A stretch of 35,206 bases of DNA from Gemmatimonadota bacterium (lineage in GTDB: Bacteria > Gemmatimonadota > Gemmatimonadetes > Longimicrobiales > Gaopeijiaceae). Under the pieces are notes generated by a model, which worked only from the letters and a program-made list of their open reading frames with translations, was not told where the DNA came from and made no database searches. Position numbers and translations under genes: made by a program. The DNA is taken from the NCBI GenBank assembly GCA_007121555.1, contig SKKH01000007.1, positions 1 through 35,206 on the forward strand. The letters are read 5' to 3'. Positions 1 to 6,822 of the stretch are shown here, piece after piece; within the stretch, counting starts at the first letter, position 1, and every line of letters starts with the position of its first letter.

Positions 1-569
1 CGCCTCTCCGTCGGGACTGCTCGGCACGCGGGAGCTCCGGCTCGGTGGGAGCTGCTTCACCCCACTGTGATCGCGCCGGCCAGGAAGCCGGTGCGCTCGT
101 TCTTCCCTTTGCGTCACGCGGGGCATCGTCGAGGGATGGGGCCGCACCGGTGCGCGGTGCTGCGGACATCTTTCGCGCGGGCGCACCTCCCTCACGGCCC
201 CTTGAGAACTAGAGGGGCCACCGTGGGGAGCCTCCGACCCCCGCGTCGCGGCGGTGCCCAGCGGATCGTAGGCCGCCCCGACCAGGATCGCAACGAATCC
301 GTCCCGGCGGTCCCCCGAGCGCTTCACCAGCCTTCTGGCCCGTCGCTCACACGGCCGGTGCGGGAGCGCCTCACGGCGGAGCCGACCTCGTTGGGAGGTC
401 TGGGAGGGGCAGGGTGGGAACGATCAAGCGGCTGCAGAGGCAGTGGAGTCCCTTCCTTCTCGGCCCGCCAGGGCGACCCCTGCAGGGCAGTGCCGAGGTG
501 GCACAGGTGCCGAGGGGCGACCGTGAGGCCTCGTACCCAGGGTTCGGGCGGGCCCGTTCCACGGCCCGA

Positions 570-585
570 TGTTCCACGTGAAACA
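570..585. promoter_or_regulatory. parS: parS centromere site 1
   Basis: The 16-bp sequence TGTTCCACGTGAAACA matches the ParB-binding consensus TGTTNCACGTGAAACA at every defined position. It lies 440 bp upstream of parA, where chromosomal parS sites commonly occur. ParB would load here as a CTP-dependent clamp and spread along the DNA. The match was read directly; binding is inferred. Confidence 0.9.
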
Positions 586-637
586 TTCTTCCGGACATGC
601 CGACGGGAGGACACGAGATCGCTGCAGCCGGGAAAAA

Positions 638-653
638 TGTTTCACGTGGAACG
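638..653. promoter_or_regulatory. parS: parS centromere site 2 (one arm imperfect)
   Basis: TGTTTCACGTGGAACG keeps the CACGTG core and differs from the consensus palindrome only near its 3' end (G for A at the last base, with a G/T variation in the arm). Its centre is 68 bp from that of the first site. Tandem parS sites beside parAB are usual for chromosomal partition loci. Confidence 0.8.
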
Positions 654-929
654 TACGGGCGGTAGAAGCTGGAGGGCGACTCTCACGCGGTAGGCCCCTT
701 CTCTGGTGCCTGCGGGTGCGAGGAGAAGCCTTCTGCGGGAGCTGGAACCCGGTCCGGTGGGGCTCAGGCCCATGCCGACTGCCTCCGGCAGCGGCGACGC
801 TGGCGGTGAGTGGGATTTTCGCCTGACGCACCCCTGCAGACACGCCCTTTTCGCGAAGGGCCGGGCAGAAACGGGTGCCCCGGGGCATCCGGATGACGCC
901 ACCGGGGGGGGGGCGGCTCCCCTCGGCCT

Positions 930-957
930 TTGCGGACCCAAAGGCCCTCCCTATATT
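930..957 (+). promoter_or_regulatory. Possible parAB promoter
   Basis: TTGCGG (930-935) and TATATT (952-957) are separated by 16 bp and lie about 50 bp upstream of the parA start. The -10 element matches the sigma-70 consensus at five of six positions; the -35 is poor. A G10 homopolymer lies just upstream at 904-913. Confidence 0.4.
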
Positions 958-1009
958 GCGGCCCGTTCAGGCCCCCCCAACGATTCTCCCACTCTTCCGA
1001 GAAGGGCCC

Positions 1010-1849
1010 ATGCCACGCGTGATCGCGATCGCAAACCAGAAGGGCGGCGTCGGAAAGACGACGACGGCCATCAACCTCGGCGCGTCACTGGCTGTGGCCG
1101 AACAGCGGACGCTCATCGTGGACATCGACCCCCAGGGAAATGCCACCTCGGGAATGGGCGTGGCGAAGACGGACGAGCTCCCCACCATCTACGACGTCCT
1201 GGTCGACGGCTTGCCCCTCTCCGATAGCATCATAGAGGCCCTCCACTTCCCCTATCTGGATTTCGTGCCCTCCAACCGGGATCTGGTTGGCGCCGAGATC
1301 GAACTAGTGGAGCGCGGCGGGCGGGAGCAGATCCTGAAGGGAGCTCTTGATCCGGTGCGGTCGGAGTACGATGTCATCCTGGTGGACTGTCCCCCGTCGC
1401 TGGGTCTGTTGACGTTGAACACCCTCACCGCGGCCGACTCGGTGCTCATTCCGATTCAGTGTGAGTTCTATGCCCTCGAGGGGCTCAGCCAGCTCCTGAA
1501 CACCGTCCGCCTGGTACAGCGTAACCTCAATCCCAGATTGGAGATAGAAGGGGTGTTACTGACCATGTACGATCGGCGCCTGAACCTCTCCCGACAGGTG
1601 GCTGACGAGGCGCGGGGATACTTTGGGGGGCGGGTCTTCGAGACCACGATCCCTCGAAACGTGCGACTCGCGGAAGCGCCCTCCTTCGGCCAACCCATCG
1701 TCACATACGATGTGATGTCGGCCGGGGCCCAGAGCTATCTGGAACTGGCGCGGGAGTTGCTAGCACGTCGGTCGGAAACCGAAGACACCCCGAAACGTCA
1801 GTCAGCCCCGCTCGGTCGATCCGGGCCCATGTCCAGGGAGGGATCATGA
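1010..1849 (+). CDS. parA: Chromosome-partitioning ATPase ParA
   Basis: This 279-residue ParA/Soj ATPase drives segregation of newly replicated origins by forming ATP-dependent dimers on the nucleoid that ParB-parS complexes release. The deviant Walker A motif KGGVGKTTT spans residues 11-19 with the signature lysine at 11. The A' motif DIDPQGNAT is at 38-46, and the Walker B aspartate is in VDCPPS (D126). The frame is open for 45 codons further upstream, but that extension is low-complexity and the family starts at MPRVIAIANQKGG, so I chose the ATG at 1010. The length is normal for a chromosomal ParA. The stop codon overlaps the parB start in an ATGA, so the two are translationally coupled. 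Paired with parS sites upstream, function is near certain. Confidence 0.96.
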   Translation: MPRVIAIANQKGGVGKTTTAINLGASLAVAEQRTLIVDIDPQGNATSGMGVAKTDELPTIYDVLVDGLPLSDSIIEALHFPYLDFVPSNRDLVGAEIELVERGGREQILKGALDPVRSEYDVILVDCPPSLGLLTLNTLTAADSVLIPIQCEFYALEGLSQLLNTVRLVQRNLNPRLEIEGVLLTMYDRRLNLSRQVADEARGYFGGRVFETTIPRNVRLAEAPSFGQPIVTYDVMSAGAQSYLELARELLARRSETEDTPKRQSAPLGRSGPMSREGS

Positions 1850-2766
1850 GCCGCCCGGGACGGGCCCGCCTGGGGAAGGGACTCGGCGCTCTGCTCGGAG
1901 ATGATGCCTTCCGGCCAGAGCGTGACGACCCAGGTCTGCGCAGTCTGAAACGGGACCGCATCCAGCCCAATCCCTTTCAGCCGCGTAAGGAGTTCGATCC
2001 GGAGGAGCTCCAGGACCTTCAGGAGAGCATCCGCACCAATGGTCTCCTCCAGCCCCTGGTGGTTCGACCGGACCCCGAGGAGAAGGGGGCCTTCCAGTTG
2101 GTTGCAGGGGAGCGGCGCCTGCGGGCCATCACGAATCTCGGTTGGGAAGACGTACCGGCCGTGGTGCGCGAGGTGGACGACCAGACCCTCCTGGTGCTGG
2201 CACTGGTGGAGAACATCCAGCGGGCCGAGCTCGGACCCCTGGAGGAGGCAGAGGGATACCGCTCGCTGGTAGATGAATTCGGGCTCACGCAGGCTGAGGT
2301 GGCGGAGGCGGTGGGAAAGAGTCGCTCCACGGTGACCAACACCCTTCGTCTCCTGCGCCTCCCTCCTTCAGTGCGCCGTCTCCTCGCAGACGGAGAACTC
2401 TCCATGGGCCACGCCCGGGCCCTCCTCTCCCTCGATCATCCAGGAAGGATCAGCGAGCTGGCGCGTCGTGCGGCGGCGGAAGGCTGGACGGTGCGGAAGG
2501 TGGAGGAGAAAACCCGTCGGCCCCCTCCCCGGTCCTCCACCGAGGATAAGCCCGCGGAGGAGGGCGCCCCGGGCTCCTCGGCTGCCGGGGACCCGGTGGT
2601 CCGCACCCTGGAGGAGCTGCTCCAGGAGCGGCTCGGAACCCGGGTACTGCTGCGCGCCAAGGATGGGGGAGCCGGTGAAATCCGCATTCCGTTCAGGTCG
2701 GGCAAGGACTTTGACCGCATCTTCCACCTCATCACAGGTGAGGAAACGTCCGACGTCGTGGGGTGA
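1846..2766 (+). CDS. parB: Chromosome-partitioning CTPase clamp ParB
   Basis: ParB (306 residues) binds parS, hydrolyses CTP, slides along DNA and stimulates ParA. The N-terminal LGKGLGALLG (9-18) is the conserved ParA-contacting segment. GERRLRA (88-94) and ENIQR (122-126) are the CTP-binding motifs, and a helix-turn-helix lies near 147-168 (TQAEVAEAVGKSRSTVTNTL). The region after about residue 215 is a charged linker followed by a short C-terminal dimerisation domain. The ATG overlaps the parA stop by 4 bp and is preceded by GGGAGG. The stop overlaps the GTG of the next gene. All family hallmarks are present and nothing looks damaged. Confidence 0.96.
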   Translation: MSRPGRARLGKGLGALLGDDAFRPERDDPGLRSLKRDRIQPNPFQPRKEFDPEELQDLQESIRTNGLLQPLVVRPDPEEKGAFQLVAGERRLRAITNLGWEDVPAVVREVDDQTLLVLALVENIQRAELGPLEEAEGYRSLVDEFGLTQAEVAEAVGKSRSTVTNTLRLLRLPPSVRRLLADGELSMGHARALLSLDHPGRISELARRAAAEGWTVRKVEEKTRRPPPRSSTEDKPAEEGAPGSSAAGDPVVRTLEELLQERLGTRVLLRAKDGGAGEIRIPFRSGKDFDRIFHLITGEETSDVVG

Positions 2767-3548
2767 GCGGGTCGAGATGGAGTATGGATAAGAAGAGAGA
2801 TGTAGCCCTTCTGGTGATCCCCGCAGGTGGAGGAACGCGCCGTCGCTTCCGAATCTCGCGGCGGCAACTCCGTCTGGGGGCGGTCCTGGCCGGGGTGCTG
2901 GGCGTCATCCTCGTGGCCGGAGCCGTCAGCTGGGTCGTCCTGGCCGTTCGGGCCGCCGAGGTGGGAGAGCTACGGGAAGAGCTGGCGGTGCTCCGGGCGG
3001 AGCGATCCCAGATTTCGGATCTGGCCGCGACGCTGACAGAGGTGGAGGCCAGGTATGACCAGCTCCGAAGTCTTTTCGGTGAGGAGACCGGGATCGCGGG
3101 CGGATCGGACTGGCTTCCTCCCGCGGCCGGACGAGGCGGGAGCCGGGCCGTGGTGGAGGCCGAGGAGGCCCTTCCCCGGGCCTGGCCGCTGGCGGAACGC
3201 GGCTTCATCACACAGCCGCTCCTGGAGAACCTTGAGGGGAGCCACGCCGGGCTGGACATCGCGGTGCCGACGGGTTCCTACATCCTGGCCGCAGGTGCCG
3301 GGCGGGTGATGGAGGCCGCAGAGGACCCAACCTACGGTCTCTACCTCCTCCTGGATCACGGCGCAGGATATCAGAGCCTGTACGCACATGCGTCCGAATT
3401 GCTCGTGGAGCCGGGGGATCTGGTCCGAACAGCCGAAGTCATAGGTCTGACTGGATCGACGGGGCGCTCTACAGCCCCTCACCTCCACTTCGAGATCCTC
3501 CTGAACGGCCAGCCCGTCGACCCTCTCTCCATGGTCGACCCTCCGTGA
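2763..3548 (+). CDS. Membrane-anchored M23 family metallopeptidase (LytM/NlpD-like)
   Basis: The protein has a short basic cytoplasmic N-terminus, one transmembrane segment (about residues 35-62), a coiled coil (about 65-105) and a C-terminal M23 domain (about 140-258). The zinc ligands are visible: HAGLD supplies His and Asp, and HLHFE supplies the HxH pair. It is therefore likely to be an active endopeptidase cleaving peptidoglycan cross-links in the periplasm, unlike the degenerate LytM activators. The GTG at 2763 overlaps the parB stop in a GTGA. An in-frame ATG at 2784 is an alternative, but its GGAG is only 1 nt upstream. The coupling puts cell-wall hydrolysis next to chromosome segregation, a frequent arrangement in parAB operons. 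The exact substrate is unknown. Confidence 0.88.
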   Translation: MSGSRWSMDKKRDVALLVIPAGGGTRRRFRISRRQLRLGAVLAGVLGVILVAGAVSWVVLAVRAAEVGELREELAVLRAERSQISDLAATLTEVEARYDQLRSLFGEETGIAGGSDWLPPAAGRGGSRAVVEAEEALPRAWPLAERGFITQPLLENLEGSHAGLDIAVPTGSYILAAGAGRVMEAAEDPTYGLYLLLDHGAGYQSLYAHASELLVEPGDLVRTAEVIGLTGSTGRSTAPHLHFEILLNGQPVDPLSMVDPP

Positions 3549-3780
3549 TTCGCCAGGCTGCGGGGGACACCCGGTCCTGGTAGCGGCGCAAGTGGGAGTC
3601 CACTGACCACGTCTCTCAGGAGGAGGGTCCCAGCTTCTCCTCAGGTGGAGTTGACGGCAGGCAGAGGGGCCGAGAGCGGTGGCTCGGGTCGTTCCGAGCG
3701 AGCGCCGGAGCTTCTCGATCGACTGCGGCGAGATTCCGGGGCGATGTGGACGGTGGCGCAAGGAAGAACGCCGGCGCGTC

Positions 3781-3976
3781 GCGGAATCGTTACCCACTTT
3801 TCCACGACTGTGGATTATTTTGCAACTGCTTGTCAGCATGTGTTTTAGGGCGTTACCCACACGGATATCCACGAATGTGGGAGACCGGGAGGGTGGCTTT
3901 TTCCACATTCGTGGCCCTGCAAGCGTGCCCCGACCGGCCCTTGCGGGCGGATCGGGAAAACCTTTCTGTGGGCGTA
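3781..3976. other. oriC: Candidate replication origin (DnaA-box-like cluster, AT-rich)
   Basis: Bases 3549-3997 contain no credible gene. Within them, 3781-3860 is about 52% A+T by my count, far above the surroundings. Sequences one mismatch from the DnaA box TTATCCACA are TAATCCACA (3809-3817, minus strand), TTACCCACA (3853-3861) and TTTTCCACA (3899-3907). Two-mismatch copies are TTACCCACT (3790-3798), TTTTCCACG (3798-3806) and ATATCCACG (3865-3873). The stretch TGTGGATTATTTTGCAAC could be an unwinding element. parS and parAB lie within 4 kb, which is typical of origin-proximal DNA. dnaA and dnaN are not in the window, so this remains a hypothesis; a DnaA-titrating site is the main alternative. 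Confidence 0.5.
3802..3914. repeat. Three CCAC-N4-GTGG dyads in the candidate origin
   Basis: CCACGACTGTGG (3802-3813), CCACGAATGTGG (3869-3880) and CCACATTCGTGG (3903-3914) share the layout CCAC-N4-GTGG. The second and third are exact reverse complements separated by 22 bp, and the first differs from the second at one base. Each resembles two convergent DnaA-box cores, and all three have a T-rich or TAT flank on the 5' side. Confidence 0.75.
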
Positions 3977-3997
3977 CCCTGGACTGGAATGAGGTGA

Positions 3998-4756
3998 ATG
4001 AAAGTAGAATCAGAATTACTGTTCGGATTCCTCGACGAGCTTCTGGACGTCCCCGACTTCCCCGACTACCCCCCCGCCCACAACGGGCTGCAGGTATCGG
4101 GACCGGAGCACATCACGCGAATCGCCGTGGCTGTGGACGCCGCGGAGTACTCAGTGGCCGGCGCGATCACGTGCGGTGCCAGCCTCCTCCTCGTGCACCA
4201 CGGGCTCTTCTGGGCGGGCTCAGCCCCTCTCACGGGGCGGCTCCATCGCAGGATCGCTCCCCTGATCCAAAACGAGGTAGGGGTCTATGCCGCCCATCTG
4301 CCGCTGGATGCGCACCCGGAGGTGGGGAACTGCGCGGAGTTGATCCGGGCCCTGGGGCTCGAGCCCGGCTCCCGGTTCGGGACCTTCGAGGACCGGGACA
4401 TCGGATTCGAGGCCGCCACCGATGAGGACAGGGAGGCGCTGGCGGACCGCACGAGTGGGCTTCTCGGCGGGCCGGTGCACCTCCTCCCCGGAGGACCTGA
4501 ACGAATCCGGCGTGTCGCGGTCGTGACCGGGGGAGGGGCAGGCTTCGTACGAGCCGCTGCCGAGGCGGGCATCGACCTGCTCGTGACCGGAGAGGCCGCC
4601 CACCACTCCTACGTGGACGCCATGGAGTTGGGCGTAAACGTACTTCTCGGCGGCCACTACCGGACGGAGACGTGGGGCGTAAAGGCCCTGGCCCGCCGGA
4701 TCGAAGATGAGTTCGGGGTTCCCTGGGAGTTCCTGGATTATCCATCCGGCCTCTGA
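3998..4756 (+). CDS. NIF3/YbgI family dinuclear metal-centre protein
   Basis: This 252-residue protein belongs to the NIF3 family (GTP cyclohydrolase I type 2 homologue, E. coli YbgI), hexameric toroids with a two-metal site whose physiological substrate is unsettled. Family motifs are HNGLQV (28-33), the His pair in LVHHGLFW (H67, H68), D104 in AHLPLDAH, and GGHYRTE near the C-terminus (H220, E224). Together these give the expected metal ligands. The start ATG follows GAGGTGA at good spacing. It is the first gene after the candidate origin and is separated by 207 bp from the next gene, so it may be transcribed from within the 3.8-kb non-coding region. Family assignment is firm; the biochemical role is not. 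Confidence 0.9.
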   Translation: MKVESELLFGFLDELLDVPDFPDYPPAHNGLQVSGPEHITRIAVAVDAAEYSVAGAITCGASLLLVHHGLFWAGSAPLTGRLHRRIAPLIQNEVGVYAAHLPLDAHPEVGNCAELIRALGLEPGSRFGTFEDRDIGFEAATDEDREALADRTSGLLGGPVHLLPGGPERIRRVAVVTGGGAGFVRAAAEAGIDLLVTGEAAHHSYVDAMELGVNVLLGGHYRTETWGVKALARRIEDEFGVPWEFLDYPSGL

Positions 4757-4963
4757 TGCCACCCCGCGAAGCTTTCCGGGCGTGGAGCCGCCCTCCAGGA
4801 CCCGGAGCTCGCCCTTGACCGGGCGGGGTCGGTATCCCATCCCACGTGCTCGCTATTATACTTTTGGGTCATCGCACCCCGCTGTGAGATCGCCCGGTGT
4901 ACCTGGCCGCGCCCAACCGCGCACTTCTGGGCGACCCCGACCCTCCCCCACCCCAGTAGCCCG

Positions 4964-5773
4964 ATGCATTGCACCCAGTGTGGAGACTCCGCCGAGGGCC
5001 GTTTCTGCGGCGCCTGCGGAGCCAGCCTGATCGAGATCGACTGTCCCTCCTGTGACGCGCCTGCTCCTCCGGGGCGGCGATTCTGCGTGGAGTGCGGCTC
5101 CCCACTCCGCAAGTCGGGAGGAGGAAGGGTCCCTGCTGCTCCCGGCGCCGCCGGCGGAGGACGCGGGCCGTCCGGCGCAGACCTCGGATGGTGGATTTCG
5201 GGAGGACTTCTCGTCGTGCTTCTCGTAGTGGGAGGCTGGGCCCTGACCGCCGACACGGGCTCGAGCGGCTCCGGTCCTCCACAGCAGCAGGGTCAGCCCG
5301 GACAGCTCGGCCCGGCACCCAACATCGACCTCTCGTCCATGACTCCCAGGGAGGCCGCCGACCGGCTGTACGATCGGGTGATGCAGGCCCTGTCCCAACA
5401 GGACACCACCGAGATCATGAACTTCCTGCCCATGGCCATCGACGCCTACGAGCTGGCGCGACCGCTGGATCTGGATGGGCTGTTCCATCTCTCGCTGCTG
5501 CAGAGGGCCGGCCTCCGATACGAGGAAGCGCTGGAGACCGCGCAGGAAGGCCTGGCCCAGGACCCCGACCACCTGCTCAACCTTTCGGCGGCCGCCGAGG
5601 CGGCCCGGGAGACGGGTCAGGACGACCTGGCGGCTGAGTACTACACCCACCTCCTGGAGGTCTGGGAGGAGGAGCGGGCTCGCGACGACCGCGTGGAGTA
5701 CGAGGAGCATGCCCCCCTCATCCCAACCCTTCGCACCGATGCGGAGAGGTTTCTCGAGGAACGGGGACGATGA
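4964..5773 (+). CDS. Double zinc-ribbon, single-TM, TPR-like protein
   Basis: I do not recognise a named family. The N-terminus holds two treble-clef/zinc-ribbon units: C3, C6, C15, C18 and C27, C30, C41, C44. A Gly/Pro linker leads to one membrane helix (about 75-94). A short Gln/Gly/Pro-rich stretch then precedes a helical domain (about 120-260) with a TPR-like pattern, including YEEALETAQEGLAQDPDHLLNL. The topology suggests a cytoplasmic zinc-ribbon and an extracytoplasmic TPR domain. The stop overlaps the next gene's ATG by 4 bp, so it is co-translated with the LOG-family gene. The start at 4964 was chosen because the first CxxC is at residues 3-6. A scaffold or sensor role is inference only. 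Confidence 0.75.
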   Translation: MHCTQCGDSAEGRFCGACGASLIEIDCPSCDAPAPPGRRFCVECGSPLRKSGGGRVPAAPGAAGGGRGPSGADLGWWISGGLLVVLLVVGGWALTADTGSSGSGPPQQQGQPGQLGPAPNIDLSSMTPREAADRLYDRVMQALSQQDTTEIMNFLPMAIDAYELARPLDLDGLFHLSLLQRAGLRYEEALETAQEGLAQDPDHLLNLSAAAEAARETGQDDLAAEYYTHLLEVWEEERARDDRVEYEEHAPLIPTLRTDAERFLEERGR

Positions 5774-6513
5774 ACGACCCCGCAGAGGTGCGCGCTCTGG
5801 AAGCGGCGGAGACCTACGAGACCGAGGACGAGCGCTTCCTCCGGGCCGAGCCCCTCGAACCTCTGGGGCCTCCACCCATGGGGGCCGACGCCTGGAGGGT
5901 CTTCCGCATCATGGGGGAGTTCGTGGAGGGCTTCGAGGCCCTCTCCCGGTTGGGACCCGCCATCTCCTTCTTCGGGTCAGCCCGCACCCTTCCCACCGAT
6001 CCCGCCTATCGCGCATGTCGAGACACCGCACGCCTCGTGGGGGAAGCGGGGTACAGCATCATCACAGGGGGCGGACCGGGGATGATGGAAGCCGCCAACC
6101 GCGGGGCTCGCGACGCCGGGGTGCCCTCGGTGGGGTGCAACATCGAACTGCCCTTCGAGCAGGGGATGAACCCCTTCGTGGACCGGGGTATCGACTTCCG
6201 GTATTTCTTCGTCCGCAAGACCATGTTCCTGAAATACGCCCAGGGCTTTGTGATCTTCCCGGGGGGCTTCGGGACCATGGACGAGCTCTTCGAATCGCTC
6301 ACCCTAATCCAGACCGGCAAGGTGCGCGACTTTCCCGTGGTCCTCTTCGGTTCGGACTACTGGAAGGGGCTGATGGACTGGCTCGTATCGGTCATGGAAG
6401 TCGAGGGCAACATCTCTCCCGGCGATCTGAATCTCATACAGATCACCGATGATCCACAGGAGGTGGTACGGCATCTGGGAGCCCACTCGCCCCCCGCTGC
6501 CCCCCGGGGCTGA
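5770..6513 (+). CDS. LOG family / TIGR00730 Rossmann-fold protein
   Basis: This is a 247-residue member of the LOG (lysine decarboxylase-like) family, whose characterised members release cytokinin bases or hydrolyse nucleoside 5'-monophosphates to base and ribose 5-phosphate. The diagnostic motif PGGFGTMDE is at residues 164-172. GGGPGMMEAANRGA lies at about 100-113 and the conserved Arg at 149. There is an N-terminal extension of about 60 residues rich in Glu and Pro, as in the larger PpnN-like or LOG type II proteins. The ATG overlaps the preceding gene by 4 bp. The substrate cannot be told from sequence; a nucleotide-salvage or 5'-monophosphate nucleosidase role is likeliest. Confidence 0.88.
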   Translation: MNDPAEVRALEAAETYETEDERFLRAEPLEPLGPPPMGADAWRVFRIMGEFVEGFEALSRLGPAISFFGSARTLPTDPAYRACRDTARLVGEAGYSIITGGGPGMMEAANRGARDAGVPSVGCNIELPFEQGMNPFVDRGIDFRYFFVRKTMFLKYAQGFVIFPGGFGTMDELFESLTLIQTGKVRDFPVVLFGSDYWKGLMDWLVSVMEVEGNISPGDLNLIQITDDPQEVVRHLGAHSPPAAPRG

Positions 6514-6526
6514 CGGCCAGTTCCGG

Positions 6527-6556
6527 TTGCCCGGTCCCCTTGACGGGTGCTATCAT
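6527..6556 (+). promoter_or_regulatory. Putative sigma-70 promoter with extended -10
   Basis: TTGCCC (6527-6532) and TATCAT (6551-6556) are 18 bp apart. TGC directly precedes the -10, giving an extended TGn element. It starts 14 bp after the LOG gene stop and would drive a transcript reaching an intrinsic terminator about 90 nt later. A competing reading, TTGACG at 6540-6545 with AAAATC downstream, is weaker. Confidence 0.45.
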
Positions 6557-6562
6557 CGTGGC

Positions 6563-6649
6563 AAAATCTGCTCACCGGCTGCCGGACCCTTCCGGGAGGT
6601 GGAGCGTGCAGCGTACGCTCCCCACGAAAGCGTGAGGGGCCTTTTTTTT
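6563..6649 (+). ncRNA. Candidate small structured RNA or attenuated leader upstream of lipA
   Basis: Between the promoter-like element and a T8 terminator lies an approximately 87-nt segment with successive stem-loops. These are CCGGA/TCCGG near 6586-6600, GGAGCGT/ACGCTCC (6601-6607 with 6615-6621), and the terminator hairpin. The second stem shares bases 6620-6621 with the terminator stem, so the two could compete as in attenuators. I recognise no riboswitch class and no open frame of note. It could simply be the LOG operon terminator. Confidence 0.3.
6620..6649 (+). terminator. Rho-independent terminator
   Basis: CCCC-ACG (6620-6626), loop AAAG and CGT-G-AGGGG (6631-6639) form a GC-rich hairpin with a small internal irregularity. 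CC and a run of eight T (6642-6649) follow. It is the clearest intrinsic terminator in the window and lies between the LOG gene and lipA. Confidence 0.75.
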
Positions 6650-6822
6650 CGCGGTGACGCAGCGTCCGTCGAATCGATGTGCGGTCAGGCGGTGGATCGG
6701 CGAAGTCGTTCCGCCTCCGTCCAGACTCGCCCTCGGACCCGGATGCGCGTCGTCCTTTCCCCTCTCCGGCAGTGTATCGCGGTCGATCCCACCGCAGGGT
6801 CGGGTTTCGACCGGGAGGATAG

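Larger units (their letters stand above)
1..1009. other. Gene-poor 1-kb region upstream of parA carrying parS sites
   Basis: I recognise no protein in either strand here. The open frames are rich in Arg, Pro and Gly, overlap one another in several frames and show no family motif, as expected of random high-GC DNA. The region holds two parS-type palindromes (570-585 and 638-653), a 7-bp stem-loop at 196-219 (GGCCCCT/AGGGGCC), a run of ten G at 904-913 and a promoter-like sequence just before parA. In many bacteria rsmG/gidB precedes parA, but I see no trace of it within this window. Confidence 0.6.

Noticed and set aside
67-941. Several overlapping open frames on both strands before parA
   Set aside because: They are Arg/Pro/Gly-rich, have no family motif and overlap each other and the parS sites; they look like chance frames in high-GC DNA.
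3645-3997. Plus-strand open frames across the 3.8-kb gap
   Set aside because: Low-complexity products without motifs, overlapping the DnaA-box cluster; the NIF3 start is independent of them.
4815-4859. TTGACC and TATTAT as a promoter for the zinc-ribbon gene
   Set aside because: The spacing is 33 bp, far beyond the sigma-70 range, and no -35 lies at the correct distance from TATTAT.
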